A stretch of 56,758 bases of DNA, from NCBI GenBank assembly GCA_021851885.1, contig JAJZBS010000007.1:1-56758 (forward strand). Reading direction: 5' to 3'. A program made the translations under genes and the position numbers. The notes beneath the pieces were generated by a model. It was given only the letters and a program-made list of their open reading frames with translations. It did not search any database and was not told where the DNA came from. The DNA is from Actinomycetes bacterium (lineage in GTDB: Bacteria > Actinomycetota > Acidimicrobiia > Acidimicrobiales > JAMCQF01). Shown here piece after piece: positions 19,038-27,954 of this stretch (its first letter is position 1; every line of letters starts with the position of its first letter).

Positions 19038-21374
19038 GTGAGGGTGAACAGGCGTGAGGCGTGGGCGAGGGTGCTTCGCGCGGGTGCGGGCGTCGTAGCG
19101 GTCCCGCTCGCGGCCGGCTCGCTTGTCTCGGCCCCTGCCGTGGGCCCGCCGGGCGCCTTGCCCGCAGTGGTGGCACCCGCTGTGGCCCAACCGCCCGCGC
19201 TCCCGCCCGGGCGGGCGCCCCGGGTGACGAGTGCGGGCGAACCCTACTTCCCGGTCGCGCCGCAGCGCGTCGTCGACACTCGCTGTGCGGCCTCTCCCGC
19301 GCCGTCCTTCTGTGCGGCAGAGAAGCTCCCGGTGGCAAATGCCGGGCTCACCACCCTTTCGGCGTCCGCCCTGATGGCGTGGTCGTCTCCCGACACCCTG
19401 GCACTGGGCGACGATCTCAGTTCGATGTCGTGCCCGTCGGCGAGGTTCTGCATGGCGATGTATTTCGATAATGAGGTCTTCACATGGAACGGCTCGACGT
19501 GGTCGAGCGCGATCAGCGTGAACGATCCAAACGGCCAAGGTCTCGTCGCGGTCGGCTGCACGTCTTCTACGTCGTGTGTGACTGTCGACAACAAAGGCGA
19601 CACCCTCACCTGGAACGGCTCGACCTGGTCGGTTCCGCAATCGATCGATCCCAACGGCGATGGCTTCGCGGACCTTTCGTGCCCGGCGCCGGACGACTGC
19701 GTGGCGCTCGACAAAGACGGCAACGTCCTCACCTGGAACGGCTCGACGTGGACGGCGCCGAAGTCGGTCGACACCGCGGGCTTGGCTATTTCCATCTCGT
19801 GCCCGTCTACGGCGTTTTGCATGATGAGCGACGCGGGAGGCCACGTCGCCTCGTGGAACGGCTCGACGTGGACGGCGCCGGTGCTCGTCGATCCCAATGC
19901 CGGAACGCTCTACGCATCCTGCGCTTCCGCCTCGTTCTGCGCGGCGGTCGATGACTACGGCAGGGCCCTCACTTGGAATGGCGCCAAGTGGTCGTCGCCA
20001 CAGGCGATCGATCCCCAGACCGGCTTCGACGATGTCTCGTGCCCATCTGCGGCCTTCTGCGTTGCGGGGGACGGACTGAGCCGTACGGCCACCTGGAACG
20101 GCTCGACGTGGTCGTCGCCGAAGGCGATCGATCCAAACTCCGGTGGGATCGACTCCGTCTCCTGCCCGAGCTCGGCGTTCTGCGCGGCGGGCGACTTCAC
20201 GGGCCACGCGCTCGTCCTGCACGCCGCCCAGATGCACACCACGATCACGGCCCAGGTGAGCGGATTCGACGGGGTGCTTTCCGGTGAGCTCGACGCGGTG
20301 CTCGACGTGACGGCAGTGCAACCCAGCGCACCCGGCTACCTCACGGTCTACCCTGCCGGTGCCAGCAAGCCTGCAGCGTCTGATGTCAACTTCCCGGCCG
20401 GCGATACCGTCGCCAACCTCGTCGAGGTGGCGTTGTCGGCAAGCGGGCGGATCGATGTCACCGACGGAGCGGCGTCGGGCACCGTCAACGTGCTCGTCGA
20501 TCTCGAGGGCTATGTCGCGCCTGGCACGTCGGGCGCGCCGGGCGACGCGTTCACGCCAACGGCACCGCAGCGCATCGCCGACACGCGCTGCTTCAACCCG
20601 TCCTTCACGGCGGCCGACACGACTTACTGCGCCGCGGTGCCGAACGCCGTCGTGCCGGCCGGCCAGGTCCCGGCCAAGACGTCGGTCACGATCACCGTGC
20701 CGGCGGGCCTCTCCGGTGCGGTCGCCGTCGTCGCCAACCTCACCGTCGCCGACGCGACGGCGCCGGGTTACCTCACCGTCTATCCGGCTGGGTCGAGCCC
20801 GCCCGACGTGTCGAACCTCAACTTCAGTGCAGGTGCGGCAATCGCCAACCGCTTCGAGGTGCCGCTCTCGTCCGGGGCGTTCTCGGTCTACAACGGTTCG
20901 GCCGCGCCGGTCGACGTCATCGTCGACGTCAACGGCACCTACACGAGCGGGACCGGGTCGGCGTACTCCGGCGTGACGCCGGAGCGCATCGTCGACACAC
21001 GCTGCGGAGCCCAGCCGCCACCGCCGTTCTGCGCGGGCGAGAACCTCCCGGCAGCCAACGCTGCTCTCGTCACCGTCGGGCCCGGGAAGACGATCACAGT
21101 CCAGGTGAGCGGGGCCGCGGGTTTCCCCGCGGGGGCGACCGCCATCGTCGCCAACCTGACCGCCGTCGCAGCGAGCCGCACGGGGTACCTCACCGTCTAC
21201 CCGGACGGCACGAGCCGCCCGGTCGTCTCGGACGTCAACTTCCGGTCCGGTGTGCCCGCCGTGGCAAACATGACCGTCGCCGACCTCGGCCCGGACGACG
21301 CGTTGAAGGTCTACAACGGGTCCTCGGGCAGCATCGACGTCCTTGTCGACGTCGCAGGGTTCTACTCCGGGTGA
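19038..21374 (+). CDS. Large secreted repeat protein: N-terminal SCPSxxFC/WNGSTW beta-propeller-like repeats and C-terminal YLTVYPxG...VLVDVxG repeats
   Basis: Signal peptide-like N-terminus (GTG start), about seven ~40-aa WNGSTW repeats, then several RIVDTRC...GYLTVYPAG modules. Confidence 0.85.
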   Translation: MRVNRREAWARVLRAGAGVVAVPLAAGSLVSAPAVGPPGALPAVVAPAVAQPPALPPGRAPRVTSAGEPYFPVAPQRVVDTRCAASPAPSFCAAEKLPVANAGLTTLSASALMAWSSPDTLALGDDLSSMSCPSARFCMAMYFDNEVFTWNGSTWSSAISVNDPNGQGLVAVGCTSSTSCVTVDNKGDTLTWNGSTWSVPQSIDPNGDGFADLSCPAPDDCVALDKDGNVLTWNGSTWTAPKSVDTAGLAISISCPSTAFCMMSDAGGHVASWNGSTWTAPVLVDPNAGTLYASCASASFCAAVDDYGRALTWNGAKWSSPQAIDPQTGFDDVSCPSAAFCVAGDGLSRTATWNGSTWSSPKAIDPNSGGIDSVSCPSSAFCAAGDFTGHALVLHAAQMHTTITAQVSGFDGVLSGELDAVLDVTAVQPSAPGYLTVYPAGASKPAASDVNFPAGDTVANLVEVALSASGRIDVTDGAASGTVNVLVDLEGYVAPGTSGAPGDAFTPTAPQRIADTRCFNPSFTAADTTYCAAVPNAVVPAGQVPAKTSVTITVPAGLSGAVAVVANLTVADATAPGYLTVYPAGSSPPDVSNLNFSAGAAIANRFEVPLSSGAFSVYNGSAAPVDVIVDVNGTYTSGTGSAYSGVTPERIVDTRCGAQPPPPFCAGENLPAANAALVTVGPGKTITVQVSGAAGFPAGATAIVANLTAVAASRTGYLTVYPDGTSRPVVSDVNFRSGVPAVANMTVADLGPDDALKVYNGSSGSIDVLVDVAGFYSG

Positions 21375-21578
21375 CGGCGGCCGACAACGGCTGCACGACG
21401 CACGACCCCCGGGCGGCGCGCCAAGGTTGCAACCCCACTTCGAACGCGCATCCAAGTCGTCTCGCATGCGTCGGCTCCGATAGGAATACGGAGCTCCCCG
21501 TCGCGTGCGGCCGCAGGAGCCCATCGGATGATTCGCCCGGGCGATCACTGCCCGCAATCTGGGCCATAGGCTCGTCCG

Positions 21579-22466
21579 ATGATCTCCGAGCTATTTGATG
21601 CCGACGCCTGGCAGGCAGTGCCGGGCTTCGCCTTCACCGACATCACCTACCACCGGGCCGTCGACCAAGGCACGGTTCGGATTGCCTTCGACCGGCCCGA
21701 GGTGCGTAACGCCTTCCGGCCCCATACGGTCGATGAGCTCTGCAGTGCCCTCGACCATGCCCGGCAGTGGCCGGATGTTGGCTGCGTGCTCCTCACCGGG
21801 AACGGCCCGTCCCCCGGCGACGGCGGATGGGCTTTCTGCTCAGGCGGGGACCAGCGCATCCGCAGCGGCGACGGCTACCGCTACGAAGGGAGCGATCCAG
21901 ATGCGCCGCCGGTGGGGCGCCTCCACATCCTGGAGGCGCAGCGCTTGATCCGCTTCATGCCAAAAGTGGTCATCTGCGTCGTGCCCGGTTGGGCGGCCGG
22001 TGGCGGTCACAGCCTCCACGTCGTCTGCGACCTCACCATTGCGAGTGCGGAGCACGCCCGTTTCAAGCAGACCGACGCCGACGTCGCCAGCTTCGACGGC
22101 GGATTCGGCTCTGCCTACCTCGCCCGCCAGGTCGGCCAGAAGTTCGCCCGGGAGATCTTCTTTCTCGGCCGCACCTACACCGCTGACGAGGCGTTCCGGC
22201 TGGGCGCGGTCAACGCCGTCGTTCCCCACGCCGATCTCGAGCGCGTCGCCCTCGCATGGGCCCAAGAGGTCAATTCCAAGAGCCCGACGGCGCAGCGCAT
22301 GCTCAAGTACGCCTTCAACCTGATCGACGACGGGCTTGTCGGCCAACAGCTGTTCGCCGGCGAAGCCACACGACTGGCGTATGGAAGCCCCGAGGCGAAG
22401 GAAGGCCGGGACGCCTTCCTGGAAAAGCGCGCCCCGGACTGGACGCCGTACCCGTGGCACTATTGA
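21579..22466 (+). CDS. menB: 1,4-dihydroxy-2-naphthoyl-CoA synthase
   Basis: FTDITYHRAVDQGTVRIAFDRPEVRNAFRPHTVDEL, AFCSGGDQRIRSGDGY, FDGGFGSAYLARQVGQKFAREIFFLGR. Confidence 0.93.
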   Translation: MISELFDADAWQAVPGFAFTDITYHRAVDQGTVRIAFDRPEVRNAFRPHTVDELCSALDHARQWPDVGCVLLTGNGPSPGDGGWAFCSGGDQRIRSGDGYRYEGSDPDAPPVGRLHILEAQRLIRFMPKVVICVVPGWAAGGGHSLHVVCDLTIASAEHARFKQTDADVASFDGGFGSAYLARQVGQKFAREIFFLGRTYTADEAFRLGAVNAVVPHADLERVALAWAQEVNSKSPTAQRMLKYAFNLIDDGLVGQQLFAGEATRLAYGSPEAKEGRDAFLEKRAPDWTPYPWHY

Positions 22467-22490
22467 GCGCGGCTCAACTGGTCCGCACCT

Positions 22491-22504
22491 CGTATACGTA
22501 TACG
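22491..22504. repeat. Perfect 14-bp palindrome CGTATACGTATACG
   Basis: Direct read, in the intergenic region between convergent genes. Confidence 0.9.
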
Positions 22505-22619
22505 GTGGCGGAGCGCTCTCCGACGGGTCGCCGCCACGACGTTCGGTCGCTTCGGAGCTGCGGCGGCCGCGAGGCACGCGCCACCTGACCCGTTCCCGCC
22601 CCGTGTGGCGTTGGGCGTG

Positions 22620-23585
22620 TCACGGTTCGAACACGATCTTGCCAAAGAGATCGCCACGTTCCATCGCCTCGAATCCGCGACGGGCTTCTGCGAGGGGGAG
22701 CACGCGGTCGACGAGCGGCCGTACTCCGGTGACCTCGCACAATTTGGCCAGGCCGGCCAACTCGCCGATGGTGCCCATCGTCGAGCCGACGATGCGGAGT
22801 TGGAGGAAGAACACGCGATTGAGCTCGGCCGGTGGGTCGTAGCCGGTCGTGGCGCCGGAGACGACCAAGGTGCCCCCCGGACGCAGGGATTTCAGCGAGT
22901 GCGACCACGTCGCCGCGCCGACCGTCTCGAAGACGGCGTCGACCCGCGCGGGGAGTCGCGACCCCGGCTCGAACGCCTGATCGGCACCGAGCTGGACGAC
23001 GTGGCGCCGCTTCTCTTCGCTGCGGCTTGTGACCCAGACACGCAATCCGGTTGCCGACGCCAGCATCACGAGGGCGCTCGCGACACCCCCACCGGCACCC
23101 TGGACGAGCACCGTTTCCCCCGGGCGGACGCCACTATTGGTGAACAGCATCCGGTAGGCGGTGAGCCACGCGGTCGGCAAACACGCTGCCTCGGCGAAGG
23201 AGATCGCTGCCGGTTTGGGCACGAGGTTGCGGCGTGGAACGGCCACCACCTCGGCGAACGTTCCGTCGTGGACCTCGGACAGAAGGGAGCGCTTGGGGTC
23301 CAAGGTCTCGTCCCCCATCCAGTCGGCGCTTGCAACCACGCCGTGGACGATCACCTCCCGACCATCGGCGTCGACACCGGCCGCATCGCAGCCGAGCACG
23401 ATCGGCAGGCGCGCAGGATCGATCCCCACGCCACGCAAGGTCCACAGATCGTGATGGTTGAGCGAGGTGGCACGCACCGACACCGTCGTCCACCCTTGCG
23501 GCGGATCGGGGTCGGGCCGGTCCCCAACGACGAGCCCGGAGAGGGGGTCGTTCTCCGAGACAGAGGCAGCGCTGACGGCTAGCAC
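22620..23585 (-). CDS. Zinc-binding dehydrogenase / quinone oxidoreductase-like (MDR family)
   Basis: VSVRATSLNHHDLWTLRGVG, VLVQGAGGGVASALVMLASATGLRVWVTSRSEEKR. Confidence 0.9.
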   Translation of the reverse strand: MLAVSAASVSENDPLSGLVVGDRPDPDPPQGWTTVSVRATSLNHHDLWTLRGVGIDPARLPIVLGCDAAGVDADGREVIVHGVVASADWMGDETLDPKRSLLSEVHDGTFAEVVAVPRRNLVPKPAAISFAEAACLPTAWLTAYRMLFTNSGVRPGETVLVQGAGGGVASALVMLASATGLRVWVTSRSEEKRRHVVQLGADQAFEPGSRLPARVDAVFETVGAATWSHSLKSLRPGGTLVVSGATTGYDPPAELNRVFFLQLRIVGSTMGTIGELAGLAKLCEVTGVRPLVDRVLPLAEARRGFEAMERGDLFGKIVFEP

Positions 23586-23869
23586 CGCTCCCGCCCCGTC
23601 CCGCGCACCTGAGTTGGAGACCGGCGATCGCCAACCACGACCTCATCCATCAGAACGCCCCGAGGGGACGGACGGTGCCAGCCGCCAGAAAAGTCACACC
23701 CGCCTGCACAAGGCCCTCCTCCAAGAACGCGAAGAACCGGAAGCCTCCTGTCATCAGGCTTCGCCGGTTGCCGAAAAGAGGACGAGACGCAGGACCGGAT
23801 CGACGATCGGCCCCAAGCCCACGGGCAGACCGACGTCGAGTAGGGGGTGTTGCGTCAAGAAGGGGATCT

Positions 23870-24520
23870 CTACCCGCGTTCGACGACCTCGAGATGAACC
23901 GGGTGGACGCGGGGAAGTCCGCGAGGCGCTTCGCCGAGCCTGTCGGGGTCCCGCGCACCACTTGGTGCTCCTGGCGCCGGGGAGCGATCGAGGGCCTCCC
24001 GTGAAGCGTGCGCTCGCCAAGCAAGGGCTTCTGCTCCCCGTGCGCCGCCAAAAGGAGCGTCGCACGATTGCGAAGCCCCGCCGAGCGGTGTTCGTGGAGC
24101 CGCCGACACTGCGCAACCGAGAGTGGCAGACGGACTCCTCGGAGTTCGGTACCGCCGGGGCGGGAAAGGGGGAGCTTTCCGGCGAGATCGACCCGCTCGT
24201 GATCGTCTCGGACAACGGCCCGGCCTGCAAGGCGGACCTCTTCCCCGCTTCGTCAAGGCGCACCGCTGGCTGGCCCACGCCCGCACACGCTATCGATCTC
24301 TCCAGGCAAGCGGCGTCATCGAGCGGTTCTACGAGTCGATCACCTACGAGCACGTCGGCATCGTCACGCCGATCACCATGGCCCTCGGGGACCCGGCCCG
24401 GCCCTGGCCGCGCACAGCGGAGGCCTCCCGCCATCGCACCGACGCCTGGACCGAGCACCCCGAGATCGTCGCCGAGGTCCCGGTGCGCGTGCGGCGCGGT
24501 CTTCAAGGCCCCTCATGGCC
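23870..24520 (+). pseudogene. Decayed DDE (rve-type, IS3/IS481-like) transposase
   Basis: Fragments in several frames: VKRALAKQGLLLPVRRQKERRTIAKPRR, REWQTDSSEFGT, VIVSDNGPACK, then RFVKAHRWLAHARTRYRSLQASGVIERFYESITYEHVG. Confidence 0.7.
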
Positions 24521-24684
24521 CCACGCTGCCCGATCTTTCGCACCAATTTTCCGGCAATCTGTCCGGCAGACACGACCCGGGAGAACTTGGGCGGTGAGAA
24601 CGCTCGGGGTGCCCACCGATGAAGGGGACCGGTTCGCCCCGCCCGCTCATCCGGGCGCACGAGGTTGGTTCCGACCTTGGGACG

Positions 24685-26916
24685 ATGAATTCTCCCAAGG
24701 CATTCCGTAGCCTCGCATCGGTGAGAGGTCCTCCCGATCTCCCGCTAGACGGAGCGGGCCCGCACGAACCTGAGGCAGTTCACACAGGCCTGCACCTGTC
24801 GCGCCGGCGCGTCGTCAAGAACACGGCAAGCCAGATCGCCTCTTCGGGCCTGTCCTTCGCCAGCAAGGCCCTTGTGGCCGTCGTGCTCGCGCGCGTCCTT
24901 GGTCCACCTGGCTACGGGCGCTTCACGCTCGTCTGGTCGGTCGCCGGCACCGTGGCCGTGCTTGCCCTCCTTGGGCTCGACTACCGGCTCATCCGTGAGA
25001 TGGCACGCCGCCGCACGACGGCGCAGCTCGAGGAAAGCCTGCCTCTCGCCTGCCTCCTCGGCCTGGGAGCGGCAACCCTCATGGTGACGGTCCCTTTCGC
25101 TCTCGGGGCGAGCGGCAGCACCGTTGAGATCTTCGCCGCCGGAGCGGCGTACGTGCTGGTATTCCCACCGGCTGCCATGTTCGCAGCCGCGTTCCACGCG
25201 GCTGAGCGGATGGAGCTGGAGACCTCCGCCGCCCTCGTCGAGTCGACGGTCGTCCTGGCGGCTGTCGCCACCGTATGGGCCACCGGGGCTGGGATCGCGG
25301 CCGGGATCGCCGCTCTTGGCCTCGGAAAGGCTGCCGCACTCGTCTTCGACGTCGTCTTGTACAACAAGACGTGGGGAAGGGTTCGACTGCATCCCCCCTG
25401 GCGAGCCGGCCACCTGCGCCGATGGCCGGCACTGCTTCGCGAGAGCACGCCGATGGCCCTGTGCTACGCCTTCACCGCCCTGTTCATGCGCGTCGACATC
25501 GTGATGCTTTCCCTCTTCCGGCCCCCGCGCCAGGTCGGCCTCTACGGCGCCGCCGTCGCCGTCGTGCTCGTCGTCCCCGTCGTCGCCGTCGCCTTCAACG
25601 GATCGATCTACCCGGCGCTGTCGCGCGCACGCGGGCCCGACGACCCGGAGGTCCGTCAGGTCCTCCGCAAGGCAAGCAAGCTTCTTGTGGTCCTCGGGAT
25701 CGCATCGGCGGCGCTGCTCACCGTGACGGCAGGACCAATCGTCCACATTCTCTTCGGGGATCGATTTGCCGCGGCGGCCCCCCTGCTTGCCCTCGTCGCC
25801 TGGATGCTGCCCCTGCGCTTCGTCAACAACCTCCTCGGCGTCGCGCTGACAGCCACCGATCGCCAGGGACGTCGCACGGCTGCAATGGGGATCGCCCTCG
25901 CCGCCAACGTGGGCTCCAACCTCGTCCTCCTCCCTGAGCTCGGTGCGTGGGGAGCGGTGATCTCCACGCTGTTCACCGAAGTCGTCCTGGTCGTCGTGCT
26001 CCTCAGCCTCTCCCGGACGCGAGGCTCGGCGCCGTCACGGCAACAGACTCCGGAGACCGAGGCACGCCCGGGCCCCGGCGCAAAGCCCGATCGCTACCGC
26101 TTGGAGGAGCTGGAGAGAGCCGGTGCATTCGTCGACGGGATCCGGGCTACCCGCGGAAAGCCGCTGGTTCGCGCCCGCCTGCTCGTCGCAAGCTTCCGCC
26201 AGGTCTTCGCGCTCGTGCGCATCCTGCTCTCGATCCCCCGGCGCGAGGTGGCGACGACGCACGCGGCCGCCGGCGAGGACCTGCGAGCATTTCTGGAGCA
26301 AGATCTCCAACGCCGGCCGTGCCGTCGCATGCCCCTGCGCCACCCAAGCGAGTACCTGCGCAACCAGATTGCGCGTCGCCTCGCCATCGGGGTTCTCGAC
26401 GTGCCCGCGCAGACCGACAGCTCCCCGCGGGCAGCGACCCGCCAGCACAAACGTGGCGACGGGACAAGCGCAGAACACCTCGGATTGACCTACCGTCAGG
26501 TCGCCGGCGTCCAGGAGCAGTTGGGAGTCGTCGCCTACGTCCTCGCCCGGAGCCGCGACCGGTGGATCCCCGGGGAGGCCGTTGCCGTCGCCGCCCGGAT
26601 CCGTGATGGGCGGGCACAGACGTTCGCTGTCTTTGATGCCGAACACCGCCCCGTCGCCGTCGCCGTCGCCGTCTGTGACCGGGAATGGGCCTACTTGCGC
26701 ATGACCTCCGCCCTCGGTGGCGACGGATCCGCCGAGGCTCGCCACCTGCTCCAAGCGCGCCTCGCCCAACAGCTGGGTCGCACCGGCACCCGTTATCTCA
26801 TTGCGAGCTCCATGCTCGACTCGTCGCCCCAAGCGCGAGCGACCCAGCACCAACTCGGGTTCCGGGCCTGCAACCTCCGCCTCGACGCTCGTACTGACGC
26901 GGCGCAGACGAACTAG
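24685..26916 (+). CDS. Polysaccharide flippase (Wzx/MATE-like) with large C-terminal soluble extension
   Basis: VVKNTASQIASSGLSFASKALVAVVLARVLGPPGYGRFTLVWSVAG plus multi-TM core to about residue 450; soluble tail of about 290 aa. Confidence 0.88.
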   Translation: MNSPKAFRSLASVRGPPDLPLDGAGPHEPEAVHTGLHLSRRRVVKNTASQIASSGLSFASKALVAVVLARVLGPPGYGRFTLVWSVAGTVAVLALLGLDYRLIREMARRRTTAQLEESLPLACLLGLGAATLMVTVPFALGASGSTVEIFAAGAAYVLVFPPAAMFAAAFHAAERMELETSAALVESTVVLAAVATVWATGAGIAAGIAALGLGKAAALVFDVVLYNKTWGRVRLHPPWRAGHLRRWPALLRESTPMALCYAFTALFMRVDIVMLSLFRPPRQVGLYGAAVAVVLVVPVVAVAFNGSIYPALSRARGPDDPEVRQVLRKASKLLVVLGIASAALLTVTAGPIVHILFGDRFAAAAPLLALVAWMLPLRFVNNLLGVALTATDRQGRRTAAMGIALAANVGSNLVLLPELGAWGAVISTLFTEVVLVVVLLSLSRTRGSAPSRQQTPETEARPGPGAKPDRYRLEELERAGAFVDGIRATRGKPLVRARLLVASFRQVFALVRILLSIPRREVATTHAAAGEDLRAFLEQDLQRRPCRRMPLRHPSEYLRNQIARRLAIGVLDVPAQTDSSPRAATRQHKRGDGTSAEHLGLTYRQVAGVQEQLGVVAYVLARSRDRWIPGEAVAVAARIRDGRAQTFAVFDAEHRPVAVAVAVCDREWAYLRMTSALGGDGSAEARHLLQARLAQQLGRTGTRYLIASSMLDSSPQARATQHQLGFRACNLRLDARTDAAQTN

Positions 26917-26967
26917 TCGGCTGCAACCGACGCGCTCGCGCGCGTGGGACACCCGCAAATACGAGCT

Positions 26968-26987
26968 CCCATTTTTATAAATATGGG
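26968..26987. promoter_or_regulatory. AT-rich imperfect palindrome CCCATTTTTATAAATATGGG
   Basis: Direct read; AT-rich island in GC-rich sequence about 315 nt upstream of the TasA-like ATG. Confidence 0.5.
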
Positions 26988-27125
26988 GCCGACATATCCA
27001 CAGGGAAGTCGGAAGCACTACCAGCCTTTTACCCGGGCAGGGAAATGCGCACCTGGCCATTTGCTCCGGCGCGCTTCACCAGACGTTCCCCCGTGTCTGC
27101 GACCAAGGTCTGATTCCGTCAGCTA

Positions 27126-27302
27126 GGGCACTTCATCCCTAAAGTCCCAGGTGACAGGCGTCGATTCCCCATTGTGCGGTCACGAAACCGCCCGACGATG
27201 TGTCGATCTCCCGGACCTAAGTTGGTCGCCTGTGCCGGGAAGGAGCGAGTGGCGAAACCGGCGTCGCAAGCAAGGAACTAGCCGAAAGTCTAAAGGAGCG
27301 TC
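27126..27302 (+). other. Candidate structured 5' leader RNA of the TasA-like gene
   Basis: Hand-found stems: 27126-27128+27130-27133/27142-27148; 27154-27160/27227-27233 (ACAGGCG/CGCCTGT); 27176-27180/27187-27191; 27193-27196/27202-27205; 27234-27238/27258-27262. Confidence 0.35.
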
Positions 27303-27950
27303 ATGTTTTCCCATTACCGCCATTCACCGACACGTAAACGGGTCAAGCCTCTCGGCAAGATCGCCCTTGCCGGTACCCTCCTCGGCGCCGGAGCTGCCCT
27401 GGCTTTCCAGGGGGCCTTCGCCGAGTGGACCTCGGGGGCGACGGGCGGACCTCAATCAATCTCGACCGGGACCGTCACAATCGCGCTCGGGGCAACCGGT
27501 GCCAAGACCAACCGGCTGACCGTCAACGCGACCAACGTCGCCCCCGGGGACACCATTGCCCGGTCGGTCGACCTCTCGAACGTCGGCACGCTCAACCTCG
27601 CGTCGGTCACGCTCGGGATCTCGGCGAACCCAAGCTCGACCCTTGACACCGACGGGACCAACGGTCTCCAGGTGTCCATCTCGTCGTGCTCGGTCGCCTG
27701 GTCCGAGAGCGGCCCGCCGTACACATACACCTGCTCAGGAAGGACATCGTCGGTCTTGTCGACGAACGTTTCCGCACTTGAGTCCAGCGCCGCCCCGCTT
27801 GACGGCTTGAACGCGCTGACGGCGGGTGGAACCGATCACCTGGTTGTCACTCTGACCCTGCCACCCTCGGCGCCGTCGAGCATGGAGGGACTGGCGTCGA
27901 CGCTCAGTTACAACTTCACCGGCACTCAGGCCACCGGCCAGGCCGCCTGA
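27303..27950 (+). CDS. TasA/CalY-like SipW-dependent secreted protein
   Basis: N-terminus GKIALAGTLLGAGAALAFQGAFAEWTSGATGGPQSISTGTVTIALG; V(N/D)ATNVAPGDTIARSVDLSNVGTLNLASVTLGI; next to a signal peptidase. Confidence 0.78.
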   Translation: MFSHYRHSPTRKRVKPLGKIALAGTLLGAGAALAFQGAFAEWTSGATGGPQSISTGTVTIALGATGAKTNRLTVNATNVAPGDTIARSVDLSNVGTLNLASVTLGISANPSSTLDTDGTNGLQVSISSCSVAWSESGPPYTYTCSGRTSSVLSTNVSALESSAAPLDGLNALTAGGTDHLVVTLTLPPSAPSSMEGLASTLSYNFTGTQATGQAA

Positions 27951-27954
27951 TCCA

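Noticed and set aside
19485-20125. Regularly spaced DNA repeats resembling a CRISPR array
   Set aside because: Repeats encode in-frame WNGSTW protein repeats, vary in sequence, and no cas genes are nearby
18981-21557. 858-aa minus-strand ORF opposite the repeat protein
   Set aside because: High-GC shadow ORF, Arg/Asp-rich low-complexity translation without domain character; the plus strand has clear signal peptide and repeats
27104-27160. TCCGTCAGCTAGGG resembling part of the ydaO (c-di-AMP) riboswitch 3' core
   Set aside because: The remaining conserved ydaO elements were not found; short chance similarity is likely
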